From Balanoglossus misakiensis (lineage: Eukaryota; Hemichordata), in NCBI GenBank assembly GCA_040954595.2, contig CM082586.2, positions 4,774,001 through 4,838,000 on the forward strand: DNA of 64,000 nucleotides, written 5' to 3'. Below, piece after piece: positions 1-14,161 of this stretch. The notes beneath the pieces are model-generated. The model worked only from the letters and a program-made list of their open reading frames with translations, did no database searches and was not told the origin of the DNA. Made by a program: the position numbers and the translations under genes. Positions within the stretch are counted from its first letter, which is position 1. Each line of letters opens with the position of its first letter.

Positions 1-738
1 AAGGTCACGCAGACTTTCAGCTCTGAAATCTCTGGGGCAATTATAACAAGATGGAGGCGTAGGTGGAACACGATGTTTATCGGGCGTTGTTGATAGGCAA
101 TCATTTCCGTCATGACCCGTTTGACTGCAAAAACACTGATTGCAATTCAACGCAGTGTTTGTCAGCTAAAATAGTCTGTGGCAGTAATTGTGCGATGTCG
201 TACAAATTTGCTCTCGGTCGAGCGATGGGTTCGCTTCCGGGATATCTGACGTGGGACCGCCGCGCGCCAGGCAACAGCATTAGCGTTCAGATCAAATTGT
301 ATCATATATAACAGAATTCTGGTGAATGTTTCACCGGAGACATCTTACTTCGTGTATGTATTTAAACATTAAATCAAGCGCACGTGTGTCAAGTCGTTTT
401 GATAGAGGTGTAATCTGAAATTCTGTGTATCGATTGGACCGGTTTCAGAGCGGGCGTGTTACACGGGATCGCGTAGCAACGTTCAGGGACGCGTGTATCG
501 AGCGAGTGTCCTTAAGAATGAAGTGCCGTTCTACAGAAGTCGCTGAATGAACCTAATGTAACCAGTTATGCGTGTGCACACACTTGTCGTCGGTTGTTTT
601 GCTCAACTAAGGGTAATTGGGTAATTAGGGGGCCTTAGAAAATTGATGTAGTTTACGTCCTCTCGGTTGTCGATTTTGCAAAATTCCGACATGCTGCTTG
701 CTGCAGGTCTGGTTTTACGATGAAAGTGACGTGTTGGC

Positions 739-752
739 CAATTTGCATAAAC
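739..752 (+). promoter_or_regulatory. POU octamer site in a 14-bp shared block
   Basis: The octamer ATTTGCAT sits inside a 14-bp string that recurs exactly at 12,855-12,868. POU-domain factors of the Oct class bind this octamer. Function here is inferred from sequence only. Confidence 0.3.
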
Positions 753-2078
753 AGGGTCAAAGCAACTTGCGCGGTTTGGTACCTTTTTCGTGAAATGTTA
801 ATACAAACACGACAATCTAAAACCTTCACGGCTAACTAACCTGTGCGTTTGCGTTTCTTGCTCAGCGATCTACTAGTGATGTGTTTTTAAGAAAGGGGAA
901 ACAGTGAACGCTGAACGGATATGCCTCGGCAACGACCTTGCCAGTTCAACTCAAGGAGATTTGTGAATAGAGAAACGTGACTAAAGAAGTCGCACTACGT
1001 GACTCGCTTTTAATCGAAGAAAAGCGATTGTCCAAAATTGCCCAAGGTTTTCCAAGGGTGAGGAGTGGTTGAAGGCGAGAGGACGAGTTCAGCTTTCAAA
1101 GATGGCCGACAATCGAACATCGCATCGCCATATTTTAGGTAAAAGTGTGTGTACCTTTGCGAGTGAAGGGGGTCGATTTTGCCAAACAGCTGACTGATGT
1201 CTACCCTCAAGGTTGGTGGATTTAGCGGTGTGCACGGATCATAAGCCTCGGGTCGCGAAACAACATGGCGGCTAATGCGATTTGCATACGAAAGTGGATT
1301 AGCTGTGTAGTCATGATTAATTCATATTTTAAATCGTCAGTAAGATATAGAGCGTTTATCTATCTGATGTGAGAGATAAACAAATCACTCCCATGTAGAA
1401 TATTGAATATTTATGTATACGCCGGGTTCACAAGTCAAACTTTGAAGAGTTCCTCAGCCAAGATCTCCCGCGACAAAATTCTGTCCTGAAGGCTTTGATG
1501 TTTTGTCCCGTTATGACTGTCACTCGATCCACGGGGAATTCTTTATGTGATATCAGAAATATGATGCCACATTAATGTTCCCATCGCAAAAGAATGAAAT
1601 GTTCGGCTAGGGAGTCTTGTGTCATGGCATGAAAAGTTTCTCTTGAGATGTCGAGACACTCAAATTAATAATTCCCGGGTCATTTTTCTCGGAAAAATGA
1701 AATGACAACGTGCTGAAAACGAAACCGATATTTCTAAAGCTAGTCACGGTAAAAGAAGTCATCACTACAAGGTAAACAATCGGCATCTTTTGACGATTCC
1801 AGTCGTCGAGAATTAAGCGAGGTGGTCTCCTGGAGACTGGGTGTTTTGTTATACCATTTGTGTAAGTATACCGCGCAAGTTCATTAGAAAGACAATTCTC
1901 CCTACCGCAGCGGAAATCAATGAACTTGAAGAGATGGCAAGCGCGTACGTAGGTTATGCCATGCGAACCCGCGATGACACAAAAAATGCGATCACAATTA
2001 TTAATTTCCAGCGCCCATATTGGCTGATGAAATGCTCTAGTCATGTGAAAGGAATAGGCAAATTGACGATTCAATCTG

Positions 2079-2109
2079 GCGGGAAAACGAGCGACAGTTT
2101 CCCGCTCGT
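2079..2109. promoter_or_regulatory. Inverted pair of E2F-type sites with internal dyad
   Basis: GCGGGAAA (2079-2086) faces TTTCCCGC (2098-2105). ACGAGCG (2087-2093) and CGCTCGT (2103-2109) form a further 7-bp dyad. E2F factors recognise TTTSSCGC sequences. Two opposed sites within 27 bp are unlikely by chance, but binding is not shown. Confidence 0.3.
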
Positions 2110-5100
2110 CTCGCGCTTCCGCTTCTGAAAATGGCAATCGAATCGTTTTGTAGGCAGGAAACGCGTCAAGTAGTTCCCCCACACCTCTGCATCAACGCCT
2201 TCGCGACGACATCTCTGACGGTTTTCCTGCCCGTCTATGATGTTGTTTTTACGGCCGTGGATTTTATCAGTGCCTTGGGGATTTCATGCCACGAATTCCC
2301 CCGCAGCTCTAAATTGAGTCTCACGACAAGTAGAAAATCATAACTCTGTTTTATGGTATTTTTGAGCTATGAAATAAGCTGTACGCTAAACCTATCACGA
2401 ATAAAAATTCAATGCAAAGCCTGCAACTAAAACGTTACTTATTTTTACTGTCGATGGTTACACGGGGTAGGCAACTGTGAATCTTGGCGTCCATGTTTCA
2501 CGTAGTTTTCATCGGTTCAGAATTCGTAAAGCATCACTGTCTGCAATGCGAAAAGGGGATCCGACGATAACGTCCACAAGGCCACCTCACAGACAACACC
2601 ACGCCTCGTGTAATTTCCCATGTCGACAAACGATTTGGAAGCGTTCCGCAACAGAGATGCAACTGGAACGCCTTAATGAAAAGAAAGTTCCCTGCATGCC
2701 CCGCGGCTCAATTAGAAGGCCGGCGAAATGGGACTATCACAAAGGGAGAATCGGACGCAGATGGCGTCTTATGAAGACGATCAGCAAGGGTGCTTCTTCT
2801 GAAGATGTAATGCTGATCGCCGATAAGATAAGCGATTTGCATCTTCAAGAGCAATACGCCACAATTTTATCGTCTGCTGGGAAATATACTCAATCTTTAT
2901 ATTATACATTTTTTTCTTGGCGGTGCAGAAAGTACTGCCGTCATCAAAAGATGGGGCAGATAACTTGAAAGGGCTAACCCGCCAATAGCACTCTAGGTGA
3001 CTTACCTACGTCATAGGGGCTTATATGCAAATTAGACCAGAAATGAATAAAAGATAGACCCGCGAGAGCAAAATATGGCGTCCTTTAGACTGAGGTGATA
3101 TGAAATCTTTTAAATGCAAGGACGTGAGCTGTTATCTTGGTACAGTGAAAACTATATGACAAATGTTTACGTTTTAAAAACATTTTCGGGTATCGATATC
3201 GCGCGAGTGATAAGGAAATTAAAATTTTAGCACTCAGCCACATTGAATCGTACTGCAAAACAGAAAAAGGCGGGAATAAATGACTGCCCGCGATTCTTCT
3301 CAAACTTTAAAATGCACGGTCCGAAAATTTCAGATAAGTGGCTCTGGATATTAGGCAAATAGCAAAGATTGTCACAAAATAAAAATAATCAAGATATCTA
3401 CATGGAAAAAAGAATATCCACTCCCCCCCCGCTCTTAATTTGCATTTTAATATAATGTATTTTGCATTTCAATACTTCATTCAACATTTAAATAACAGAA
3501 GATCATGACAATTTCGTGTGTCTCACTGTAGTTAAAGTTTTGGTTGTGGTAATGTAAATAGTTTGTTTCTGAACGCGGCCTCTATTCGACGAGAGAAGAA
3601 GGGTGCCAACCTGCTCTTCTTCGCAACACTACATGATGGCCCACTGTATCTGCTAGAAACACAAGACATCTTATGCCAGTAGGTGTTACTGTGAAAAGTT
3701 ACATGAACTCAATTACAGTCGACGAATATACTTAAAAGTGGTAAGTCACGATTAAACTTATATCAGGTCAATGCCATATGCAATGCCGGAAATTTGACTA
3801 GATTAGACGGAGACCAGCTAAACCTTTAGTCACGCACCGATACCATATAGAACGGGTTTAATCTGACGAAGAATTCCGTACCAATGACTTCAGCGTGCAT
3901 CGCAATAAAAAATGTCTTGGATGTTGAACAGGGTGACCTCATTAAGATACTTGAAGTCACAGGGACTTTACCGCCATACGCGCGATAGTTATGCGCCAAG
4001 GTTAACGCGTCAATATGGCAGCGAATCCTGTGCGATGGTTTCGCGGAGCGCGCGTTCACGCGGAGAGGAGGACGCGGCGACCGGCGAAATTCGACACCGC
4101 GATGTAATAAAGAGAAACGTTCTCAGATTCACCGGAGGTCGCGAAAAGATCTCTGTCTTGTCTTTCCGTGTGCGTATTTACTGAGACCCGAAAGTGCATT
4201 GCACCTGTACGCCTCAGGTTTATGGTTACAGATTGATACTGCTTTATAATATTTCACGAATGCCGTGGGTTGTGTTGAAACGACGAGGACAGCGCACAAT
4301 GTATGTATCCAGGTCACAGGTATACATGACAAAGAGTTTAATCATAATAATGACATTGTCCTGACACTTCGTGTGATAGATGGACGGACAGTAAATGCCG
4401 TCTGTAATAGATAGGGTCACCCTCTGATATCAAATTATTATCTGCTAAATTGAAAGGCAATTTCTGAGGGGTGAGTGGTGAACGACATCAAACGATCATC
4501 AATTTTGCTCGCCATGATTCGCTGAAATTGAATCTGCAATGATGAGATGTCGGTGTTTGCTGTAGACGCAACGTGAAACTATATAGCTGTTCTGTTGGAC
4601 ATAAGCAGGGCGGTTTTTTTCCTGTGCGATTTCACTGTCGTTCACCATTCTGTCATCTATCGTGCATCTCGCAATCAAAAGCGACGTTGACTGCTAATGC
4701 TGTCATGTTTATCAAGGTCACGTGACGACATTAAGGATTTTGAAAAGAATATAGAACGCGCAGGATATACGTACTTAATAATCAGTTGCGATTGCGTCTC
4801 TGTTCCCGGTACTCGACACAGAAGCATCAGGTTAAAATCAGCCATTTTACTTATCGAAAGAAGCACCTTTTCCGAACTGCAAATTGTCTTTGTTTGTGCC
4901 TTAGCGCTGTGTGCAATACAAGTAAACAGAGAAGAGCCGACGTGTTTCCATGGGAACGGGAGCTATAATACCTCTTCCCATTTTCAACCGGAGTAATTGT
5001 AGAATAGAAAATCACTCGTTTTATAACTTGGAGTCTAAATTCTTATTAATATGAAGGTACCGGTTGTTATTCTCGCTGTGTTTTTTTTAATTTAGATACT

Positions 5101-6052
5101 AGTGTAATAAGGCGGGAACGTCAGCTCCTGACGGAATATTTCGCGAAGGCATTTCTTGGCCATAATTCTTGATGCTGTAATCATGGCAGTCACAAGACCG
5201 CAGCGTTTAGCGCTGAGTGTTTCAGGTGAGGTCAGAAGCTTTGATTTTTCCCTAAGGTAAACATTCTTATCGATATAAATATGACATCTTAAATTAATTT
5301 TGATGCGCGTACCGCCCAAGGCGCCTGCCCGGATGATAATGATTTATTTGCCGTGCAACAAAAAATGAACCGTACCGCGTCGGCGATATTAAAATTGAAA
5401 TTTGAGTGCGCGAGTCTTGAGTCGTAGACGGCGCCATTGTATGCGGGGTTTCATTTTTTGCTCAGTTGTGACTGTCGTTTACCGTATATGGCATATTTGC
5501 CTGACAGGAAGCGCTGTTATAGGTGAGAATAAATGTGTTCCGCCAATCGTTGGTCTGTACTGTAAACGGCATAAACAGTCCAGCTGTGTTAACCATTCAG
5601 CAACAGAATCTCAAAAATGTCTATGCAGATATTCGGTCTGAGCAACAATGATACCATAAGCACGGACGGACAGGTGGAATTATGGAGTCGATTCTTTGCG
5701 GTGTGTGTGTGTGGAGGGGCCGCAGGAAAATAAAACGTCGTTGAAATAACAAATTTGGCAAGCACAGCTTCAAATCTGTTTTATTTTTGCACTTGAAGAA
5801 AACTAACAACATCTTAGTCTTTCGAATGTTTTAAAAATGCCCTATAACTTACATCAGCCTCCTGTTTCGAAAATGGTTTGTCCCTAATATACTCGTATCC
5901 TGATTGACTGTCACGTCGGCTTTCGATTTAGCAATCATGTCTGATTTGTGTAAGCCGTCACACGATATAAAGCATACACGTCCATGACAGAATTCTGACA
6001 GGTCCGTGGTATAATTCTACTTTTCTAACAAAACGGTGAGTTCAAGTGTACA

Positions 6053-6071
6053 TGATGTCATTATGACATCA
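6053..6071. promoter_or_regulatory. 19-bp perfect palindrome with CRE-like half sites
   Basis: TGATGTCAT, one T, then ATGACATCA: a 9-bp perfect inverted repeat around one base. The arms resemble ATF/CREB or bZIP half sites (TGACATCA differs from TGACGTCA by one base). A dimer-binding site is the simplest reading. Confidence 0.3.
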
Positions 6072-9000
6072 ATCTGACAATGTTCTCTCTCGCTCTCTTC
6101 TCAGTATTCAACGAGCGTTTGTAAGGTTTTTCGTCGCGACAAGAAATGTGGCATTCAATTGTACGAGCACGTATTTGTACAGTTCTGCCTTTTGTAAACA
6201 TTGTCATTACGCCACGTCAATCACATATTTGTTAATCCCGGCTCACTGTTCGCGCTTAAATGCAACAAATGCAAACGACATTATCCAATTTTGGTGGGTA
6301 AATAGCCGTGATGGATTTAGGCGTTAACAGTTCATCTGTCGTTCGTGAAAGGGTTATTTGGCGCCTTTGTGTGCAAGTACAGCGACACTCGGTGTTTCGA
6401 GCTATTTCTATGTAGAATGAAATATTTGAATCATACGCAATATATACTGCAATCAATTTAGAATAAAAATATTTGTTCTATCTCCGTTTACCCGTGCTAT
6501 TTTTATCCTAAGTGACCTCGATCCCAAGTCGGGGTCATGGCCGTTATTTCTTCAGTGAAATGATTGGCAAAAGTCGGTGGGCCTGAGCAGCTTAAAAATA
6601 AACGATTAGCTAACGATCGCACCGCCCGCAAGCACCCACTTTGTAAACGATGCCGCGGGTAAATGAACTTTCAACATGCGTGGACCTAATCGCGCCAGAT
6701 GTGTTTTATAATTTCCCGCTAATTTTCAACGCGCGACTGCGTCTATCATCGTTTTATTCTCCTTGATGGGTCGCCAACAAATCTTTTATCAGTTGAGGGG
6801 TCACATTATCTTTGAAGAACAACGTGAGGGATTTGACCCTCCCTCCTACATGATAAATGAACTCTCCCTTTGTAGACTAAAACAAGCACACCAGCTGAAG
6901 GTGTTGAAGGTGTTAAAACGCCAACTGTTCTCTCGAAGCTATGCAGATTCGTCTGTGCAAATACATTTACTACACGAGCGTGTCTCTCTGGTGTTGATGT
7001 CATTCAGCTTGTAAGGTGTGCCTACGAGCAATATGGAAGTAGTCCCTCGGCCATTAAATATTCATGTTTTCACCAAGAAGAATATAAATAGATTCTCAAC
7101 AACCACAAACGTGCGCGACAAATACGGAGACTCATTAATAATTTCCCCCCTGTTGCCTGCAACCGCGAGTGACTCGTGTCTGAAAGACAAAAAATCCAGC
7201 GTTTCGCGGATTGCTCTTCTTCTCGGGTTTGGCGAGATGTGATCAGGAGACGCTATCGCGTCCGTTCGAATCACACAGCTATGAAATTCAGATGATGGAT
7301 ACTGAAATCGGAGCTCGTACACCTTAATGACAAGGCTCGCGGAGCGTGTTAAAAATCGAAGAAAATCGTGATCTGGATCTTGAAAGTTGACGCGATATGT
7401 TCGAATATCCCTGAGTGTGTTGTTTGACCGTTCCATTAATTAGGCACAGTTATAAGGAGTATGAAATCGGATGAATCAATACGCGAAACGCGAGAAGTCT
7501 GACGCAATGCTTGCAGATTACGGCGCGGTCCGTTTGAGGTGCCCCGTCTCCGCGGAGTAATCGTCATATACGCGAGCGCGCATCAAGTGCCGCGGTGTCA
7601 GAGGTCGCCATCTATGCAAACTAAGCGACGAGACAACGCTACTTACGAGGTGACGAATTAGCGGTAGTTATCGGTGTCAATACGTAAAAAAAGTTCGATG
7701 ACGACGAGATAGCGGTGTGCTTTCAAAGATGGTAAAGCGGTACTGCTCAAAATGGCGTTTTTTTTGCTGATCGAACGGAGACAAGAACATTTCATTCAGA
7801 AATAAAATGAGAGAGCCGATGCCGTGAATACGTCGTTCACTGACCGAAATTGCCAGGTCCATTCATTTACTTCTGAACGTAAATCCAGAAAGGGATAAGC
7901 TCAAAAAAAGAGCACGGAAATTGTCAGAGGATATTATGAGCGATAAATCAGAATGCCGTAACAGTTTCGTATCAAGAACGCTAAGTAGCTTATGCGAGCA
8001 CATTCGTTTTACACGACACACCGCACAAAGCCGCAGGTAGATTTTATTGTCTGTACTTTTTCTCTCCGCAGCCTGCGCCCATGCTAAATATAATCGACAC
8101 GGTATAAATCTATTTCGGGTTTATGATCGGTTCCCTGATGCCGGGGATTGATTGGCTCATGCGATTGTAGGGTAATAAAAGTTCTATATTTCGACAGACA
8201 GTTTTATGTCTTGCCCTGTTTCACTGCTGTTTCCCTCTGTGTATAGTCTGTGCGCCCATCTCTGTATTTTTGTCTGACTTCATTGAAAATTCCCAGTGTA
8301 TATGTTTGACTCTCTCCATCTCTGCCTCTCTGTCCGTCCGATTGGTGAGTTTTCTCGCGTAATATAGCCTGATGGCATATTGGGATCCAATGAAAATGTT
8401 CGTTTGTTAACACCAGATGGGATTTAGACAATGACGCTTAGAAACCAGGATGCAAATTCACTCTCTTTAACAATAGCTTTATTTCACATACCTATTGCAA
8501 AACATTTTTACCAGCTGTCCGGAAACAAACTCTGTGCCAACTTCTGTTAGGTATGAGTTTCATTGCGCATGATTCCTTTGCGATCGAAGGAATCAACGCA
8601 TGACCTGGAAATTTGGGAAATCTAGTTCACAAGGTTTCCAAAGTTGACATATTTTTTAGAGTCTGCGCTTCGCTTGAACGTCACAGCTTCGAAATAAATT
8701 ACGCTTGTTAAACAATTGTGCCTGAACACGAAAATACAGATCACTTTCAATAAACTCATGCCACCAGTTGAAATAACGAAATGCACAGTTAAGTAAACCC
8801 AGTTGCCTTAATCTAATAATTTCTAATCAGTTAGTTTTGCGGGAAAATTGAAATCGACCCCGTACCGTCGCCCCCGTCAGATGCCGCGACACAGAGACGC
8901 ACCGTTGCTTGATTATTTCACCGAAGCAAGGGAGCTCGTTTAACCTTCGTTACTAAGTGCAGACTCAATTTTCGTTTCGCCCTGAATGCCACTCGCTGTA

Positions 9001-10607
9001 AATCGGATTAGCCGAAGACGACGTTATCGTTCACGGACGTGCAACGGTTCGTTCATTCACCTGGTAGGCGTAACGGTTTGAACGCCGGCAGGGAAGTGTT
9101 TTCAGATTGTCTTCCGGCTTTCAGCTCCCCGTGGTAGGTCATTGCCGGGGAAGCCAAAACACCTGCCGAACTGCATGATTGAACTAAGTGAAGATCGTAG
9201 TAGGTCGTGGCGACTGCAGTGAGGTTTGTGCTGGTATGTGTGGGAGGGCATATTCTGATCCAATATTTTACAAATTCACACATTTCCACGACACTGCAGG
9301 ATTGTCTCCGCGGACTTGTAAAGAGCCATAAATCTGATATATAACATTGGGGTGATAAGATTTTGCAAAATTACCAAGGCAGAAAAGTATTATCCAACTT
9401 AATTTATTTTACAACAATGTTACGATCGTTGGGACATTGGGCCGAGTTATTGAGTTATAGACCGTAAAACCACTGGCAACCCGTCTGCAGCTGATCACCG
9501 GTAAAATGGTTTCGCCCACGTCCTGCCCGGCTTGCTGGAGAACGTCGGCGGGGTGTAAATTACTAAAATCGATCCACAGTTCACTGTAATTTGATGTGCA
9601 GACTCTGTAGTAGTATTGAGCGAAAAATCTGCGTCTTAATCAGGCCTGCATTGTAAAGTGGTTTTCTCCCGGCGACCGATGGCACAAATGCTCCGGCGAA
9701 TCTTGAAGAAAAATCAACGCCTTTCAAGGGACCAGGACTGACTCATTCGTGGATGTCTGCCTGGCGTGTTGAGACGCGGATCGATTTCACAGGTACCTTG
9801 ATTTGAATCTCTGTTCCCTGCTTGACTGAAGGCAGTGTCTGCACTCTATTGTGCTGCGGCGGCGGCGGAGTATTACCATGATTACAGGGCGGTGATTCGC
9901 AGTGACGGCCAGACGACTTGAAAATTGGCGTATTAGCCGCAGATCTTGTATCAGGCAACGGTAACCTAAAGTCTCCTTTTTACGCGTTGTTCGAGTTGTG
10001 GAGTGATTTTTTATGAGATTATTCGTGGATTCCCAAAACTTGTGAAACGCGGCTGGGTTTAATCGTATGTTTGTGCCAGAAGTATGTGGCGAAAGAAAAG
10101 ATGGGGTGGGGATGATAACGGGACATAGCCTTAATACTTTAATTCACTGCACAGACAACAGTGATACATATCTACAAACATGTCGCATGGATGTGGTCTG
10201 TTGACAGATCGGTCAACAGTTTGTCAGTTCTATGCCACATGAGAATGACCCCCCACATAAAGTGCCTAGCCGCGCGAGATCACGTAGAGTCTCGTGGAGT
10301 TCGGAAAACAGTTTATCGGGAGGGGGCGACAGGTGCGCTTGCTCAGAGTAATCGCAATTTGTCCCAACGGGGATCAAGTCGCCCGAGACCGTGTCCGTTC
10401 ATAAAAAATGTCATTCTGTGCACATGAATAATTTGTGTCGGATTTCCACAGCCCACACGTGCGTTTGCATTATTCAACGCATTGATTTTAAATTTGCAAT
10501 TCGGCGCTCCTTCTCTAGTGGGACTCACAACCGAAGTTGTACCTGAACCCGTCGCTCTACACGTTGAAGGACAGTGATGAGCGTCGCGGTTTGTGCGTAA
10601 TCGGAAG

Positions 10608-10615
10608 TGACGTCA
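10608..10615. promoter_or_regulatory. Full CRE site (TGACGTCA)
   Basis: Exact palindromic cAMP-response element, the site of CREB/ATF bZIP factors. A second exact copy lies at 25,759-25,766. No adjacent promoter or start site is evident. Confidence 0.3.
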
Positions 10616-12854
10616 CCCTCCAAAGGGGATAATTTGCTCGGCCCGGTGAGCAGCAAAAGGAGGAGGGCGCTGGTTCTCGTCCTCTCGCAGTCAGCCCTAC
10701 ATGACCTTACAAAAACGTTCTTCTGCTGGTATCGAATCCACCAGGTCTAAAATCTCTGCAAAAAGCCATAATTGCAGCTGTAGTAAATTAATCATCCACT
10801 GAAATACATTTTACCCATTTCTTTTCCGTAAACATTCAATGTTAAAAAAACCCATACCAACGGAAGTACAATGATGTAGGGTCACATAGGGGGTTATGCA
10901 TGCGCCCTAGTATGTGTCTGTGTGTCCATCCGGTACTGGAATTCCCCGACTAGAAATGTAGATACTGAACAGAACGTTCCAAATCAACAACGTCTTTATG
11001 GACACATATATCTGGTTTATTTTGACGGCGCAGTTAATGACTACACCTGTTGTGTGATTGGCGCACCTACCCAGAATGCTTTTAGCTTATTCAGCCCTGG
11101 CGAAATTGAATTACTTCAGCGATCCAGTCGCACGTAACCTGCATCCTGTAATTTGGAATTTAGTGCCGTAGCAAATCAATCAATTCACGTAAAAGGTTTC
11201 TGTGAATCCAGCTCGGACAACCGGCGAAGTCTTATGTAATTCACTAAAATGCACTCTTGATAAAGTGGCTTCTCGGCGCAGAATTAGGGTCTCCGCTGAT
11301 CAAAGCAAAGGAGATGTACCGGCACTCACAAATTTGCGAAGCGTCAGGGCGAAGACCCCCCGCTGTAGTCATCACTTCGAACGAGAAACCACGCGCCATT
11401 CCCGACCGACTTGGGGTGTCCGGTCCAGCATTAACTGAATCCATCCATCGTTTTAAAGCAACTCAGCAAACGGGGGAACGGGTTCATTTTGCGCATTTGC
11501 CTGAAAAAATTGTCGGGGTCCGCTGCTCGCGTTTGAAGACTCTCTCTCTCAAATACGATTGGCCATGGTTAAATAATGGCATTTGACTCGTATCACGAAG
11601 CTAATATAGAAAGTATCCTATGTACAAAAATTCAAACATTTCCTTTGCTCTGTTTACAAGTACACCTTCAGGCTAAACAAATTTCCGCGCGTCACTTAGT
11701 CGCTTTTCTAGGAGTTGCACAGGTCTGTTCCAGTGAATGCTAATACGGATTTAACCTTTAATAATCTTTGCTAAAATATACCCGCCAAATAAAAAACACC
11801 TGTGAGGTATACTGGATTTGGGGCAGCGTGTCCTCTGAAACGATTTCGGTGAATTCAGTGAAGCGATGTAAAACGCCGCTGTGCCGGCTTCTCTCAATGC
11901 ACCACTCGATATTATAGCCAGGCTTAACAAGGAAATGAAGACACGGCCTTTCGGAGAGGCAAACACGGTTACTGATTGAGCGCCGCCTGTCTCCGGGGGA
12001 TTCGGGCGCTTGTTCGCCAGATTCTCCGGATCAGGCGCTCGAATTCGATTCGTGCCGTTTAACCTGGCGAGATGCAATTTGGCGCGAAGTGCCATTTACG
12101 GCGGGACAGGTCCACCGAGTGAAATCGCACCCCTTGTGTCCACCAATTGAGCTATCCACACGCATGGCAGAAAATGCAATCAAACCAAGATTACATTATT
12201 CTTGTTAAAAATGCGACACTTGGATAAACCGTCAGCCGCGGCTAGCAAACTCCCCAAAGGACGCGCCACTACTCTCGTTCCTGTGCAAGTACAGACTTCA
12301 TATATCGCTTTCCCCCGTTCATATTTGTCGGCCAGAGATCAAAGATGGCTGCCCCCTTTACACCAGGCAATACCGTAAGAGACGACCTAAAGTAATTACG
12401 GAGCAGACGATTAAATCATCCCGCCTTTTTCCTGACATAACACGGTTTGCTCCGCCAAAACTGAATTCCTCAATCGATAGCACGTGGATATTTATTTTGA
12501 CTTCAATTTATTAACATATTTTAAATCAACTAAATTTCAGCGGAATGTTTGTTTATCATATTACCAATGTATACCGGCTGACATAAGTTCAGATAATTAG
12601 CTCAGAGTCGCCATTAATTCAATCAGAGAGGTACCTTCTGTTGATTAAACTTCATCATGCGTGAAAATAAACGACAGCCCTTTCGTTACATCACATTCTG
12701 AGGTATTTAACATCGATGACAAATTTCCAGTAATTACAACGGCCAGACATTCGTACCTTGTGGAATTTTAATGAACCGCGGTGTCAACGTACTGTGCAAC
12801 TCCTAGAAGACCGAAATGCTAGACCATATGTGAAGAATAGCGAAAACACACTAG

Positions 12855-12868
12855 CAATTTGCATAAAC
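12855..12868 (+). promoter_or_regulatory. POU octamer site, second copy of the 14-bp block
   Basis: Identical over 14 bp to 739-752, including the ATTTGCAT octamer and the trailing AAAC. The surroundings differ, so this is a shared motif and not a duplicated segment. Confidence 0.3.
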
Positions 12869-14075
12869 CTACATCCAGTTCCATAGAAGCGAATTATTCG
12901 CGCGCCTTAGTACCAACTTTTTGCATAGATGAATAATTTGATGACGTAATTTATGTCACGGAAGTATTGACAAATTATAAGTTGGTGATAAGTCAAACTC
13001 ACACCCGTAAATGAAGTGTGACATGACAGTAAAATCTTCGGAGAAAACGAGATCTGTTGAGACCTCGATGACCGATTTTTTTTTGCTCCAGATAATGGAG
13101 ACCATCGCACGATAGTCGGCAGACGCGGGAAAGTTGCGCGAAGGAGTTCGGCAACCCCTACAGCAGAGTCATCAAAACGACTGTAACAGGTGCATTGGCA
13201 AGCTATTAAATAATCATTACGGGGGAAAATTGCAGAATTCCTGTGTCATTCTCTCCGAAAGGTCAAACGTTGTCACTCGACATTTGACGAAGAGTCGCGG
13301 CATATTTTAATTTAATGAAAATTCCCTGCATGAGATAGTCGGCAGTGCGACAGCGATAACCGGTTCGAGGCGAGGTGAGGCACCGCTGGATTTGTGCCAT
13401 ATTCGCCGTCAAGTCTGTCGTGCGTCATATAGCGACGGTCGTAGCATTTTGGCGAGTATGGGGAAAACAACTGGAGTGCTATTTTTTTTTCAAAAATATC
13501 AGAAATCATCGGATTTATCGAGGCACTAAATCTGCCAGAATATCGTGCCATGGTACTTTCGCTGTGGCAGTCACGTAAAACCGGGGCTTTTCAGATACCT
13601 TGCTCTTAACAGAACTCGAGAATAATCTTTAAAAATCTGGGGAAAAACGCTTAACGCTTTGGTGAGCTTTTTGCCAAAATAGCTTTTAGTAAACGATGCT
13701 TTTTGAAATGCCTGCTGGCTGGAACGACGATAGTATACGACCAGTTCAATATTTGTCAGCTTCGAGCTAGATTTCTTGCATGTTCCTTGTGTGTTGGTCT
13801 CAGTTGCCCCAGGGTTGTACTTGTGTCCACATCTGTATTCGAGCGTTAACGTAGGGCTGGAGAGTTTACAGTGTGAGCGGGAATTAGTCTTCTGTCATGC
13901 CACGTCAAAGTTAAAGATGGGCGTCTGTCGTCCCGTACTTGACCGGACAACGCCTGCAGCTAGCTAGCTAAGCACGGCGATGCTTAACTGAGGAGGGTTC
14001 GTATATGATTGCGCGACTGATGATCTAATCGATAAATAGAGAGAGAGGGGGGAAAAGAGACATGTAGGCTTGCAA

Positions 14076-14161
14076 GCAGGCAGGCAGACAGAGAGAGAGA
14101 CAGCCAACCAGACAGACAGAGAGAGACAGCCAACCAGACAGACAGACAGACAGACAGACAC
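14076..14161. repeat. Compound microsatellite (CAGA/GA)
   Basis: Mixed CAGA and GA runs with a ~26-bp unit (GA run, then CAGCCAACCAGACAGA) present twice. The cysteine- and leucine-rich or glutamine/threonine-rich ORFs predicted over it are by-products of the simple repeat. Confidence 0.9.

Larger units (their letters stand above)
1..14075. other. Unique non-coding DNA, motif-rich
   Basis: No ORF here has a recognisable domain, and the longest (186 codons, minus strand, 1,622-2,182; 163 codons, plus strand, 2,477-2,968) show no family motif I know and no convincing exon context. CpG is common, unlike vertebrate bulk DNA. Octamer sites ATTTGCAT (either strand) lie at 741, 1280, 2835, 3025, 3438, 8450 and 12857. 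E2F-type TTTCCCGC lies at 2079 (reverse), 2098, 6712, 8839 (reverse) and 13125 (reverse). TTTGGCGC lies at 6357 and 12078. YY1-like AAGATGGC lies at 1099 and 12342. Short C-runs occur at 3,423-3,430. My reading is a gene desert or large intron holding regulatory DNA, an inference from motif density and absence of genes. Confidence 0.5.

Noticed and set aside
1622-2182. 186-codon minus-strand ORF, longest in the unique region
   Set aside because: No known domain or signal in the translation, an overlapping plus-strand ORF of similar quality, and no promoter or splice context. It is compatible with chance in DNA of this composition.
2477-2968. 163-codon plus-strand ORF rich in Arg, Lys and Ser
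   Set aside because: No motif or homologous family recognised. It could be a chance ORF, and a protein search or RNA-seq would be needed to revive it.
12115-12165. tRNA-like A box (TAGCTCAATTGG on the minus strand) with a weak B-box-like string
   Set aside because: The spacing is much too short, the D-stem does not pair and the T-loop consensus is missing. At best it is a chance match or a broken fragment.
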